In this document: positions 1 through 7,033 of the stretch, one piece after another
Position numbering within the stretch: the stretch's first letter is position 1
Layout: each line of letters starts with the position of its first letter
From: an uncultured Verrucomicrobiales bacterium
GTDB lineage: Bacteria; Verrucomicrobiota; Verrucomicrobiia; Verrucomicrobiales; Akkermansiaceae
Direction: 5' to 3'
Length of the DNA: 14,004 nucleotides
Assembly: GCA_937893015.1 (NCBI GenBank)
Contig: CALBJX010000075.1
Coordinates: 1-14,004, forward strand
Notes under the pieces: model-generated
The model's input: only the letters and a program-made list of their open reading frames with translations
The model's database searches: none
Told to the model about the DNA's origin: nothing
Program-made: the position numbers and the translations under genes

Positions 1-39
1 ATTGGGAAAACTGTACACTCTCGCAGCATTTTTGAACTC

Positions 40-1098
40 ATGTTTGTCGCTCTCGTATTCTTGTTGCTACTATGCTGGTTGTTGAGTTCTCCCCGAATTC
101 ATCTATCCTTGCTTTCTGAGGAAAATTATCTATCGCCTCAACGGACGAGTTTCATCAATGGTTTCTTCATTGTTTTTGTCTTTATCCGCCATATTACTCA
201 GTATGATTTAGTACCAAGCGAACTGGAGCGCATAGCACTGTTTGTCTCGCCCGGAGGTCAGCTAATGGTGACCACCTTTCTCTTTTTTTCAGGATATGGT
301 TTGATGTGCTCTATGATGCGCTCTCAGAATGAGTATACGCGTAAATTGCTTATGGTTCGTTTCCCTAAGCTTTGGCTTCATTTTGTACTGAGTATTACCT
401 GCTATTGGTGCCTGAGTACCTTTTTGCTTGGAGAGGAGTATAGTCTGAGCCATATCTGTCTGGCTGCAGTAACATGGGAATCGTTTGGAAACAGCAATTG
501 GTATATCGGAATCACGCTTCTTGCATATCTCATTCTGGCGATAAGTTCGTTTGTGACGAAGCGGCATGGGTATATGTTGATGTGGATGGTATCATTCATT
601 CTTATGGTGATATGCCTTCAAATGATTCACATGCAGCATAAGGCTGCCTGTTGGGTGAATACCGCACTGTGCATTCATGCAGGAATGGCATACGCGATGT
701 TCCGCAGACCGATTGAAGGTATGCTTCGGCGTATTCCTATCCCGACTCTGTTCTTAGGCGGAGCTCTTATGTTGTTGGGCGTTTTGACCCATCGTATATG
801 GGTGTACGTTGCTATTCTTGGTAATTTCGGTGCTATTCTATATGCATTAGGGATTTGCTTGCTACAAGGCTGTATATCATACAGACGCCCCTTTCCCTTG
901 TTGGTGTGGTGCGGCGGACCGGCACTGTTTTTTATTTACATCTTCCAACGTCTGCCGATGATGGTCGGCGCCTATTTCGGATGGAACATTGAATACCGAG
1001 ATGCATATATCGCCGGATGTTTTGTGTTGTCTCTCATGCTGGCGTTTGGGGCGATTCCCCTTTTTAAAAAGCTTGATCAAGTTTTGTTTCGCTCATAG
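40..1098 (+). CDS. Membrane acyltransferase, acyltransferase-3 family (possibly 5'-extended)
   Basis: The 352-residue product is almost entirely hydrophobic, with about ten predicted membrane segments and short basic loops, as in the acyltransferase-3 (OafA-like) family that transfers acetyl or other acyl groups onto surface sugars from the inner membrane. The stretch FINGFFIVFVFIRH near residues 39-52 resembles the first family helix that ends in the conserved Arg-His, and a 'FFFSGYG' stretch follows near residues 81-87, where the family has its F.SGF motif. No stop lies in frame between base 1 and the ATG at 40, and no ribosome binding site precedes that ATG, so the true start could lie left of the window. 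An extra hydrophobic segment precedes the Arg-His helix, so the domain itself looks complete. The gene is clearly richer in A+T than everything after 1150, consistent with transfer or with belonging to a surface polysaccharide locus to the left. The substrate cannot be told. Confidence 0.75.
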   Translation: MFVALVFLLLLCWLLSSPRIHLSLLSEENYLSPQRTSFINGFFIVFVFIRHITQYDLVPSELERIALFVSPGGQLMVTTFLFFSGYGLMCSMMRSQNEYTRKLLMVRFPKLWLHFVLSITCYWCLSTFLLGEEYSLSHICLAAVTWESFGNSNWYIGITLLAYLILAISSFVTKRHGYMLMWMVSFILMVICLQMIHMQHKAACWVNTALCIHAGMAYAMFRRPIEGMLRRIPIPTLFLGGALMLLGVLTHRIWVYVAILGNFGAILYALGICLLQGCISYRRPFPLLVWCGGPALFFIYIFQRLPMMVGAYFGWNIEYRDAYIAGCFVLSLMLAFGAIPLFKKLDQVLFRS

Positions 1099-1116
1099 TA
1101 TCTCCCGCTTTTCTCA

Positions 1117-1145
1117 TTGGCCGGGGCCGGGAACTTTTGTATAAC
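1117..1145 (+). promoter_or_regulatory. Candidate sigma-70 promoter for the 1155 gene
   Basis: TTGGCC at 1117-1122 and TATAAC at 1140-1145 are separated by 17 nt and match the sigma-70 boxes at 4/6 and 5/6 positions. The -10 box ends 9 nt before the ATG at 1155, so the transcript would have almost no leader. The box overlaps the in-frame TTG at 1137, which argues against that codon as the start. No promoter mapping is available. Confidence 0.4.
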
Positions 1146-1154
1146 AAATCCTTG

Positions 1155-1847
1155 ATGGCGGACATGGGAGAAAACTATCTGCACCGCATGGCTTCGGAGA
1201 GGCCTCGTGGCAAGGCCTACCGCGCTTTGCGTTCCTATGTCCTGTCGCATCCCGAGGAGCTGAATGAGCGGGATGAGTGGGGGCATACGCCGCTCGAAGA
1301 GGCAATCGACTACGAGAATGAGCTCATGATGAATCTCCTGTTGCAGGGAGAACTGACGGAGGACACCCTCCTGACGGCCATCGGTGATTCCTTGGCCTCA
1401 TACCGGTACGTGGGAGCATACCGATTCCGCGGTGTCTGCCGCAGGGATGGGTTTCTTTTCCGTTTGTCGGAGAGAAAGAAACGCTTCATAGTGAGCGAAT
1501 GCGATTTCCTGTTGCGGCGGGCGCTGGAGGGTAATGCGTGGCCTTTCGTGCCGTCTCTGTTGGCGTGCAGCAGCCTATCCGCAGAGGAATCGGAAGAGCA
1601 CTACCATTGGCGGATTGCCGATGACGGCGTTCTGCGCCGTGCGGTAACGGCCACGCTGGCGACCATCGGGAAGGGAATCTCACCCCTTTTCGCTCCGTGT
1701 GAGGACGGCTACATTTTTGTGGGCAACGCTTCCATGCGCCGCCGCAGCATCAGCAGAGGAATGAAACAGAAGGTGTGGCGGGATGTACCGGATGTGGCAC
1801 TCCTCAAAGGATTGATGGCTCTCTATAGAAATGAGACGGCCTGTTGA
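1155..1847 (+). CDS. Hypothetical protein with one ankyrin-like repeat
   Basis: I do not recognise this 230-residue protein as a whole. Residues about 36-64 (LNERDEWGHTPLEEAIDYEN and on) match the core of an ankyrin repeat, with the G-x-TPL turn and a following helix; the preceding helix around 18-33 fits the end of an earlier degenerate repeat. The rest is charged, has no signal peptide or membrane segment, and contains arginine-rich patches near the C-terminus (NASMRRRSISRG). It is probably cytoplasmic and may bind another protein. The ATG at 1155 is chosen over TTG 1137 because a -10 box overlaps the TTG; ATG 1164 is a second possibility. The gene stands alone between an AT-rich acyltransferase gene and a convergent fucosidase gene and ends directly at a strong terminator hairpin. 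Confidence 0.7.
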   Translation: MADMGENYLHRMASERPRGKAYRALRSYVLSHPEELNERDEWGHTPLEEAIDYENELMMNLLLQGELTEDTLLTAIGDSLASYRYVGAYRFRGVCRRDGFLFRLSERKKRFIVSECDFLLRRALEGNAWPFVPSLLACSSLSAEESEEHYHWRIADDGVLRRAVTATLATIGKGISPLFAPCEDGYIFVGNASMRRRSISRGMKQKVWRDVPDVALLKGLMALYRNETAC

Positions 1848-1885
1848 ACAAACCGACCTGACGTGATAACGTCAGGTCGGTTTGT
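1848..1885. terminator. Bidirectional terminator between convergent genes
   Basis: A perfect 17-bp stem (1848-1864 with 1869-1885) closes on a GATA tetraloop. The stem ends in runs of A and T, so it reads as an intrinsic terminator in both directions. It lies directly after the stop of the + strand ankyrin-like gene and 20 nt beyond the stop of the - strand fucosidase gene, so it can serve both. Confidence 0.85.
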
Positions 1886-1904
1886 GTTCAGAGTGTGTTT
1901 GCTT

Positions 1905-3680
1905 TTACTTCTCGTACAGCTTCAGCTCGCCCACGCGGATGTCTCCGGGTTCGAGCGTGCCCGTGGGGGTAAAGCGGAAATGCTTGGCGGTGACAGGCTC
2001 GGGAAGGCTGACGCGCTGCTCGATGGGGTTGGCGCGCAGGTTGCCGAGCTCGGTTTCATGCACGACGCGCCATGTCTTGCCGTCATCGGAAACCTCTAGG
2101 CGGAAGCGGTTCACCATGCCGGCAAACGTGCCGTCCTGCCGCGGGGTGACGGCAATGGAACCCACCTTGGTCGGCTGCGGGAATTCGGCGACGTTCACGC
2201 CCTGACCCAGCGGCTGCCAGCGGGTGGGAATCGGCTTGTCCTCCGCCACGGCGGGCGCATCCCCGATGGCGGGCATGCGGAGCAGGGAGAACTCGCTGAT
2301 GCAGGGGCAGGCATCGGACTCCGTGATGACGACGCGCACTTTGTCCGTGGTGACGGGGGCGGGGAGCTGCCGCATCACTTGGTTGCCGATGCTCTTGCCT
2401 TCGCCGTCCGCAAGCTGCCAGGCGCCGTCCTGCCACAGCTCGATGCGGAAGCTGCGCACGCGCTGTCCGAGCCGAATCTGCTCGCGCAGACGGATGACAT
2501 CGAAGGTCTCGGGCTGCGGCAGCGTCAGCTCCAGCGTGCCTGTGGTCGTGCCGTCGTTCGGGCACCAGTAGGTTTCGATATCGCCGTCCGTCAGCTTGTC
2601 GGCGGCGAATTTTTTGGCGTTGCCGCGCGTTTCATCAGCCGTGGCGGCGGCGTGCAGGGCGTAGTCCTTCGCCAGCAGCTCGCGGCGTGCCTTGCCGAAG
2701 GTCAGCAGGGAGGCGACATCCGCCGCGTCCAACTCGCCGTCGCGGTTGGGGGCAATGTTGAGGATGAGGTTCGCGCCGCGGCCCACGCTCTCCATGTAGA
2801 CATTCATGAGCTGCTTGGGCGGTTTGACGGCGTTCTGCTGGTTGGGGTGCCAGAACCAGCCTCGGTGATTGATGGTGGTGTCCGCCTCCAAGGGGTTCCA
2901 CACTTCCTTGCCGTCGCGCCGCTTAGTGACGTTGTGGCAGGGGGATTTCACAAAGCCCTTTTCGGAGCCGCCCCAATGCACGTCTCCGTACATCTCCGCG
3001 CCCCAGATGATGCACTCGGGCTGCAGTTTGCGGATGGCCCTGACGACCTCGGGGAACTTGTAGTAGTCGCACGCGCTGCCGATGTTGCGCCGCTCCTTCG
3101 CGCCGCCGTACCAGCCGTCGCCGCCGTTTGCGCCGTCAAACCAGATTTCGAAAATGGGGCCGTAGTTGGTCAGCAGCTCCGTGATTTGGCGCATGTAGGC
3201 TTTCTGATACGCCGGGCGGCCGTACTCCGCGTGGTTGCGGTCCCAGGGGGAGAGGTATACGCCGAACTTCATGTCGTGCTTTTTGGCGGCCTTCGCCCAG
3301 GCGCGCACGATGTCGCCCTTACCCTTTTTGTAGGGCGTTTTGGTGATGTTGTGCTTGGTGGTCTTGGTGGGCCAGGCACACCAGCCGTCGTGGTGTTTGG
3401 CGGTGTAAATGAAGCCCGGCATGCCCGCTTCCTTCAGCGTGGCGACAACCTTGTCCGCATCAAACTTGGTCGGGTTGAAGATGGCCGGGTCTTCATCGCC
3501 GTAACCCCATTCGCGGTCGGTGTAGGTGTTGAGCCCGAAGTGCATGAAGGCATACCACTCCATGCGCTGCCAGCGGAGCTGGTGCTCCGTGGGCACGGGG
3601 CCGAAGGGGGCAGGGGGCGCAATCTCCGCCGAGGCGAAGGCGGCACAGGCGAGAAGGAGTGAGAGAGTTTTCTGGAACAT
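1905..3680 (-). CDS. Exported alpha-L-fucosidase, GH29, with C-terminal discoidin-like domains
   Basis: This 591-residue enzyme should hydrolyse terminal alpha-L-fucose from glycans. Residues 1-18 form a signal peptide (hydrophobic core, ASA before Glu19), so it acts outside the cytoplasm. The GH29 barrel spans about 28-345: HFG at 47-49, HHDG at 96-99, and FDG at 181-183 with Asp182 as likely nucleophile. The WNPLEADTTI stretch at 261-270 resembles the GH29-B acid/base motif, which would make Glu265 the acid/base; this is less certain. Residues 350-468 look like an F5/8-type-C (CBM32-like) domain, and 485-590 like a second beta domain of the same kind (RFRLEVSDDGKTW). The ATG at 3680 is chosen because it starts the signal peptide and shares its A with the upstream reductase's stop (TAATG), implying translational coupling; upstream codons in frame encode only reductase shadow. 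A role in using host or mucin glycans is inference. Confidence 0.92.
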   Translation of the reverse strand: MFQKTLSLLLACAAFASAEIAPPAPFGPVPTEHQLRWQRMEWYAFMHFGLNTYTDREWGYGDEDPAIFNPTKFDADKVVATLKEAGMPGFIYTAKHHDGWCAWPTKTTKHNITKTPYKKGKGDIVRAWAKAAKKHDMKFGVYLSPWDRNHAEYGRPAYQKAYMRQITELLTNYGPIFEIWFDGANGGDGWYGGAKERRNIGSACDYYKFPEVVRAIRKLQPECIIWGAEMYGDVHWGGSEKGFVKSPCHNVTKRRDGKEVWNPLEADTTINHRGWFWHPNQQNAVKPPKQLMNVYMESVGRGANLILNIAPNRDGELDAADVASLLTFGKARRELLAKDYALHAAATADETRGNAKKFAADKLTDGDIETYWCPNDGTTTGTLELTLPQPETFDVIRLREQIRLGQRVRSFRIELWQDGAWQLADGEGKSIGNQVMRQLPAPVTTDKVRVVITESDACPCISEFSLLRMPAIGDAPAVAEDKPIPTRWQPLGQGVNVAEFPQPTKVGSIAVTPRQDGTFAGMVNRFRLEVSDDGKTWRVVHETELGNLRANPIEQRVSLPEPVTAKHFRFTPTGTLEPGDIRVGELKLYEK

Positions 3681-4306
3681 TATTTGCCGTCCATAAAGTT
3701 GGTGAAGATGACCTTTTCCTGCTCGGGGAAGGGGATGCCGTTCTGCTTGCCGAGCTCGATGCAGCGCAGCAGCCACGCCATGTTGCGCCCCAGCGTGCGC
3801 ATGGTCTGCATGCCCTCCGTGTCTCGGGCGGCTTCCTCGGCGTTGGAGCCATGAATCATGTTCCAGTACTGGGAGGAGACCACGGGCATGCAGTTAATCG
3901 TGAAATACTTGTTGAGCTGGTCGAAGGCGGAGGCGGCACCGCCGCGGCGGCAGCTCACGACGGCAGCGGCAGGCTTGCCTTGGAACACTTTTTTCTTGCC
4001 GATGCAGGCACGGTCGAGGAAGGTGGTGATCTGCCCGCTGGCGGCGGCGTAGTGCACGGGGCTGCCGAACACAAAGCCGTCGGCCTTCTCGGCCTTCTCC
4101 AAGAACTCGTTCACGATGTCATCGTTGCAGCAGCGTTTGGTGCCGTAGCACTTGCCGCAGGCGAGGCAGGGCATGAGGGGCTTTACCCCCAGCCAGAGGG
4201 TTTCCGTGGAGATGCCGTCGGCCTCCAGCATGCGGGCGACTTCGGCGAGGGCGGTGGCGGTGCAGCCGTCGCGGTGCGGACTGCCGTTTACAAGAATCAC
4301 GTGCAT
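3680..4306 (-). CDS. Flavodoxin-fold NAD(P)H-dependent FMN reductase / iron-sulfur flavoprotein-like
   Basis: The 208-residue protein starts MHVILVNGSPHRDG, the family's beta-strand plus phosphate-binding loop for FMN, and continues with FGSPVHYAAASGQ at 80-91, the second flavin-contacting stretch. Residues 47-60 hold a cysteine cluster, C-x2-C-x2-C-x5-C followed directly by another Cys. It resembles the compact motif that binds a 4Fe-4S cluster in iron-sulfur flavoproteins, although many relatives keep similar cysteines without a cluster. It should be a cytoplasmic redox enzyme reducing flavin or an electrophile; the substrate is unknown. The ATG at 4306 is chosen over GTG 4321: it begins the Rossmann-like strand and lies at the expected transcription start of the promoter upstream. 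The fucosidase follows with a 1-nt overlap, an unusual partner for a redox enzyme. Confidence 0.85.
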   Translation of the reverse strand: MHVILVNGSPHRDGCTATALAEVARMLEADGISTETLWLGVKPLMPCLACGKCYGTKRCCNDDIVNEFLEKAEKADGFVFGSPVHYAAASGQITTFLDRACIGKKKVFQGKPAAAVVSCRRGGAASAFDQLNKYFTINCMPVVSSQYWNMIHGSNAEEAARDTEGMQTMRTLGRNMAWLLRCIELGKQNGIPFPEQEKVIFTNFMDGK

Positions 4307-4321
4307 ACTGCCAGTATGCAC
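4301..4321. promoter_or_regulatory. 21-nt palindrome, candidate operator over promoter and start codon
   Basis: GTGCATACTG (4301-4310) and its exact reverse complement (4312-4321) flank a single base. The palindrome contains the presumed -10 box and the ATG of the reductase gene, so a dimeric repressor bound here would block the promoter. The inner TACT-N3-AGTA part looks like a site for a small winged-helix regulator, but no regulator gene is in the window and the family is unknown. Confidence 0.5.
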
Positions 4322-4341
4322 GAGCGGGAATGGAAAGACAA
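4313..4341 (-). promoter_or_regulatory. Candidate promoter of the reductase-fucosidase pair
   Basis: On the - strand TTGTCT (4341-4336) and CATACT (4318-4313) are 17 nt apart, each 4/6 to consensus. The seventh base after the -10 box is the A of the ATG at 4306, so the transcript is predicted to be leaderless. The rest of the 145-nt gap towards alr (4342-4451) shows no gene and only a weak hairpin after the alr stop. Confidence 0.45.
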
Positions 4342-4451
4342 GTTCTTTTTTTGTGAAGAAAAAAGCCGGGAAAAGCAGGGTGATGTGCCCGATCGCTCTG
4401 GCTCAACAACGTCGGGGCTTATGCGGAAGAGCGAGCGGGTAAACGCTCTGT

Positions 4452-5558
4452 TCAGCCCCGATAGACCCTCGGCACGCGTCCCGTGATGCTGGTGATGACA
4501 TTGCTGGGGATGGTCTTGGCGCGGGCGGTCAGCTCTTCCCACGGCACGTTGGGACCGAGGATTTCCGCGACATCGCCGGGCTGCACGCTGTCCATATGGG
4601 AGACATCCACCATGATTTGGTCCATGGTCACGCGTCCGAGCACGGGGCAGTAGGAGCCGTTGAGGTAGACACGGGCACCCGTGTTGGAGAGGTAGTGCAG
4701 ATAGCCGTCACCGAAGCCGATGCCGATGGTCGCTACCTTGGTGGGCCCCGTGGTCACATAGGTGTGGTTGTAGGAGACGCCGTGGTTGTCGGGCAGGGTG
4801 CGCAGCAGGGTGACGCGGCTGTAGAGTGTGAGGGTGGGCTGCAGCTCGCGGTTGTGCGGGGAGGGCATGGGAGAGTATCCGTACAGAATGCGGCCGAGAC
4901 GCACCATATTGGTGCTCGGTGCGTTGTAGTTGAACACACCCGAGGAACTGCACAGGTGGCGGTAGGGGAGCTCCATCTTCTCTCGCAGCACGGCGACGGA
5001 TTGCTCATAGCTGCGAATCTGGCGGTGGGTGAAGGAAATGTCATCCGCGGCGGCGGAGAGGTGAGAGAACACGCCCTCGATGTTGAGGTGGTCGTAGGAG
5101 GCGAGCTTGTCCGCCAGCGCGGGCACATCGCCGGGCAGCAGACCCGCGCGGCCCATGCCCGTATCCACGCTGATGTGGAGGTTCACCTTTCTGTCGTACA
5201 GTCGGCCGAGGGTATTGAAGTGCTCTGCCTCCTCGATGCTCGAGAGTGCGGCACGCCAGCCGTTCTGCACCACGCGCTCGCGCTCGGCGGGGAAGCAGGG
5301 GCCCAGAATGAAGGGGCAGGTCGTGCAACCCGCATCGCTCACCTTCTGTGCCTCCGCAGGAGTGGCGACGCCGAAAAACTCGATATCCTCTCCGTCCAGC
5401 GCCTTGGCCACACCCGTGATGCCGTGGCCGTAAGCTTCCGCCTTGATGATGGCCATCTGCTTGTGCTGCGGCAGCACACGGCGCACCACCGACAGGTTGT
5501 GACGCATCGCGGCGGTATCCACTTCCGCCCAGGCACGATAGAGAGAGGTATCCTGCAT
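4452..5558 (-). CDS. alr: Alanine racemase, PLP-dependent, with catalytic Tyr replaced by Phe
   Basis: This 368-residue fold-type III enzyme should interconvert L- and D-alanine for peptidoglycan; its length is usual. The PLP lysine is Lys39 in IIKAEAYGHG (the family usually has KANAYGHG or KADAYGHG). Other family blocks are VDTGMGRAGL at 131-140, VFSHLSAAAD near 163-172, NMVRLGRILYGYSP at 217-230, GVSYNHTY at 260-267 and the C-terminal GRVTMDQIMVDV at 308-319. The block that is normally GYADGY or GYGDGY, whose first Tyr is the second catalytic base (Tyr265 in the Geobacillus enzyme), reads GFGDGY here with Phe282. Activity may therefore be altered. The ATG at 5558 lies 6 nt beyond a strong -10 box. 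The gene diverges from the ExbB operon. Confidence 0.9.
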   Translation of the reverse strand: MQDTSLYRAWAEVDTAAMRHNLSVVRRVLPQHKQMAIIKAEAYGHGITGVAKALDGEDIEFFGVATPAEAQKVSDAGCTTCPFILGPCFPAERERVVQNGWRAALSSIEEAEHFNTLGRLYDRKVNLHISVDTGMGRAGLLPGDVPALADKLASYDHLNIEGVFSHLSAAADDISFTHRQIRSYEQSVAVLREKMELPYRHLCSSSGVFNYNAPSTNMVRLGRILYGYSPMPSPHNRELQPTLTLYSRVTLLRTLPDNHGVSYNHTYVTTGPTKVATIGIGFGDGYLHYLSNTGARVYLNGSYCPVLGRVTMDQIMVDVSHMDSVQPGDVAEILGPNVPWEELTARAKTIPSNVITSITGRVPRVYRG

Positions 5559-5564
5559 GCCGCG

Positions 5565-5592
5565 ATTCTATACCCCCGCGAAAAATTTTCAA
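5565..5592 (-). promoter_or_regulatory. Promoter of alr, predicted leaderless
   Basis: On the - strand TTGAAA (5592-5587) and TAGAAT (5570-5565) are spaced by 16 nt, each 5/6 to consensus. Six bases separate the -10 box from the ATG at 5558, so the start codon would sit at +1. A small A/T palindrome, GAAAA-A-TTTTC (5580-5590), overlaps the -35 region and might be a binding site; that is weak. Confidence 0.6.
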
Positions 5593-5635
5593 GCCCAATG
5601 TGTGCGCTCTTTGCCGCAGCTGCCTAAAATCGCGC

Positions 5636-5664
5636 TTGAAATCGTGCCCCCTTTCGCGTATAAT
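5636..5664 (+). promoter_or_regulatory. Promoter of the ExbB-to-rsmB run
   Basis: TTGAAA (5636-5641) and a perfect TATAAT (5659-5664) are 17 nt apart, the best sigma-70 match in the window. The ATG at 5673 begins 8 nt after the -10 box, so the leader would be absent or a few bases long. It faces away from the alr promoter across about 43 nt. Confidence 0.75.
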
Positions 5665-5672
5665 ACCCGCGT

Positions 5673-6494
5673 ATGATGCTCGCTGACATGACTGCGAATG
5701 TGACCGCCGAGGCCGCCGAAGTGTTGAAGAACATGGAGGAGGCGTCCTCCGGCTGGGGCGTGTTGGAACTCTTTGACAAGGGTGGCCCCCTGATGTGGGC
5801 GCTGCTCTTCCTCTCCGTCGTGGCCCTGATGGTGTTCCTCATCTGCCTGTGGACCACGCGCCAGGCCGCCGTGCTGCCGCAGCGCATGGTGATGTCCGTG
5901 GAATCCCTCATCCGCCGCAAGGACTACTCCGTGCTCATGAGCCTGTGCGAGCGCGACGGCTCCAGCTTTGCGCTCACCATCCATGTGATTGTCATGTTCC
6001 TGCAGCGCAACCCCCGCGCCACCATCGAGGAGGTGCGCGAGGTGGCCGGCGCGGAAGGCTCCCGCCAGGCGAACATGCTCACGCGCCAAATCAACTGGCT
6101 CTCCGACATCGGCTCCATCGCTCCCATGATCGGTCTGCTCGGCACCGTCATCGGCATGATGAAGACCTTCATGGAGATGGCTGCGGGCAACTTCGAAGGC
6201 GTCAAGCAGATGCAGATGGCGTCCGGTATTGCGGAAGCCATGATTACCACGGCGGGCGGTCTCGTGCTCGCCATCCCGAGCATGGCGGCCTATGTGTTTT
6301 TCCGTAGCCGCATCCAGAAGCGCATCACGGATATGGAAGTGGCGGTCACGCACATCCTCTCCGTCATCGCCGTGCAGATGGACCGCGAGAAGCGCCTGAG
6401 CAGCACCTACATGCGCGGCACCGCCCAAGAGGTGATGGATGACGACGACGACATGCCGCCGCCCACTCCGCAGTCCCGTGCGCTGTTTTCCTGA
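5673..6494 (+). CDS. MotA/TolQ/ExbB-family proton channel protein
   Basis: This 273-residue inner membrane protein is the channel half of a proton-driven energy-transfer complex. It has membrane segments at about 40-60, 147-168 and 190-210, with the large cytoplasmic loop between the first two. The family core is clear: GSIAPMIGLLGTVIGMMKTF at 147-166 and GIAEAMITTAGGLVLAIP at 185-202. An acidic tail (DDDDD at 256-260) ends it. ATG codons at 5673 and 5676 are tandem; either could start the protein. The ExbD-type partner follows after 34 nt. Whether the complex serves TonB-type import, a Tol-like role at division or something else cannot be read from this gene alone; the TPR and peptidoglycan genes downstream favour an envelope role. 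Confidence 0.9.
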   Translation: MMLADMTANVTAEAAEVLKNMEEASSGWGVLELFDKGGPLMWALLFLSVVALMVFLICLWTTRQAAVLPQRMVMSVESLIRRKDYSVLMSLCERDGSSFALTIHVIVMFLQRNPRATIEEVREVAGAEGSRQANMLTRQINWLSDIGSIAPMIGLLGTVIGMMKTFMEMAAGNFEGVKQMQMASGIAEAMITTAGGLVLAIPSMAAYVFFRSRIQKRITDMEVAVTHILSVIAVQMDREKRLSSTYMRGTAQEVMDDDDDMPPPTPQSRALFS

Positions 6495-6528
6495 TGCCCC
6501 GCTGAGATAAGCAAACGACCTTCGCTGC

Positions 6529-6960
6529 ATGAAGTTCAAGACCAAACTTCCGGAACCCATCGGTTTCCAGCTCGCCCCGATGCTGGACATCGTGTTCCTG
6601 TTGCTCATCTTCTTCGTCGTGACGCAGAAGATTATCCTCAACGAACAGGACCTGAAGGTGAAGGTGCCCACCGCACCCAAGACGACGGAGGAAACCAGCC
6701 GCGCCATTGATGAAATCATCATCAACGCCCGCGAGGAAGACGGCGAGCTTATCATCACCATCGACCGCGAACGCTTCTCCCGCGAGGCTCTCTCCGCTAT
6801 GTTGCAGCGCATGATTGCCGTCAATCCCAACCAGCCCGTGCGCATCCGCGGCGATGCGGAAATGAGCTGGCAGCGCATGGCGGATGTCATCTCCACCTGC
6901 TCGCAGGCCGGCGTGTGGAACGTCTCCTTCTCCAAGCAGATGCCGCAGGAGCAGAAATAA
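6529..6960 (+). CDS. ExbD/TolR-family biopolymer transport protein
   Basis: This 143-residue protein has the family plan: a short cytoplasmic N-terminus, one membrane helix at about 16-35 (APMLDIVFLLLIFFVVTQ) carrying the conserved proton-carrying Asp20, then a periplasmic domain ending in the usual beta-alpha arrangement (PVRIRGDAEMSWQRMADVIS). It partners the ExbB-type channel just upstream. No Shine-Dalgarno sequence precedes the ATG at 6529, so translation may depend on reinitiation or an unstructured region. A 73-nt gap with a T-rich tract follows before the TPR gene; no promoter boxes stand out in it. Confidence 0.9.
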   Translation: MKFKTKLPEPIGFQLAPMLDIVFLLLIFFVVTQKIILNEQDLKVKVPTAPKTTEETSRAIDEIIINAREEDGELIITIDRERFSREALSAMLQRMIAVNPNQPVRIRGDAEMSWQRMADVISTCSQAGVWNVSFSKQMPQEQK

Positions 6961-7033
6961 GCGCGGCACGGCCACGCGCGTTCACGGCGGCGAAACGTTT
7001 TTTCATTTTTTCAAGCACCTTTTTCTCCTCACC

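Noticed and set aside
1137..1154. TTG start at 1137 for the ankyrin-like gene
   Set aside because: A TATAAC -10 box overlaps this position and an ATG lies six codons later, so the longer start is less likely.
2379..3662. Long open frame of 427 codons on + opposite the fucosidase gene
   Set aside because: It is a shadow on the opposite strand of a GC-rich gene; its translation is low-complexity Val/Gly/Ala/Arg with no domain, whereas the - strand frame has clear GH29 motifs.
4307..4321. GTG start at 4321 for the flavin reductase
   Set aside because: It would add five residues encoded by the promoter palindrome; the flavodoxin strand begins at the ATG at 4306.
4342..4451. Intrinsic terminator after alr
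   Set aside because: AGAGCG/CGCTCT pairing after the stop has a 10-nt loop and no T-run; the later T-rich tract has no good stem before it.
5616..5623. GCAGCTGC palindrome between alr and the ExbB gene as an operator
   Set aside because: Eight bases of self-complementarity in GC-rich DNA is too common to support a call without conservation.
5589..6935. 448-codon open frame on - opposite the ExbB and ExbD genes
   Set aside because: The translation is His/Arg/Ala-rich without motifs and runs across two genuine + strand genes and their shared gap.
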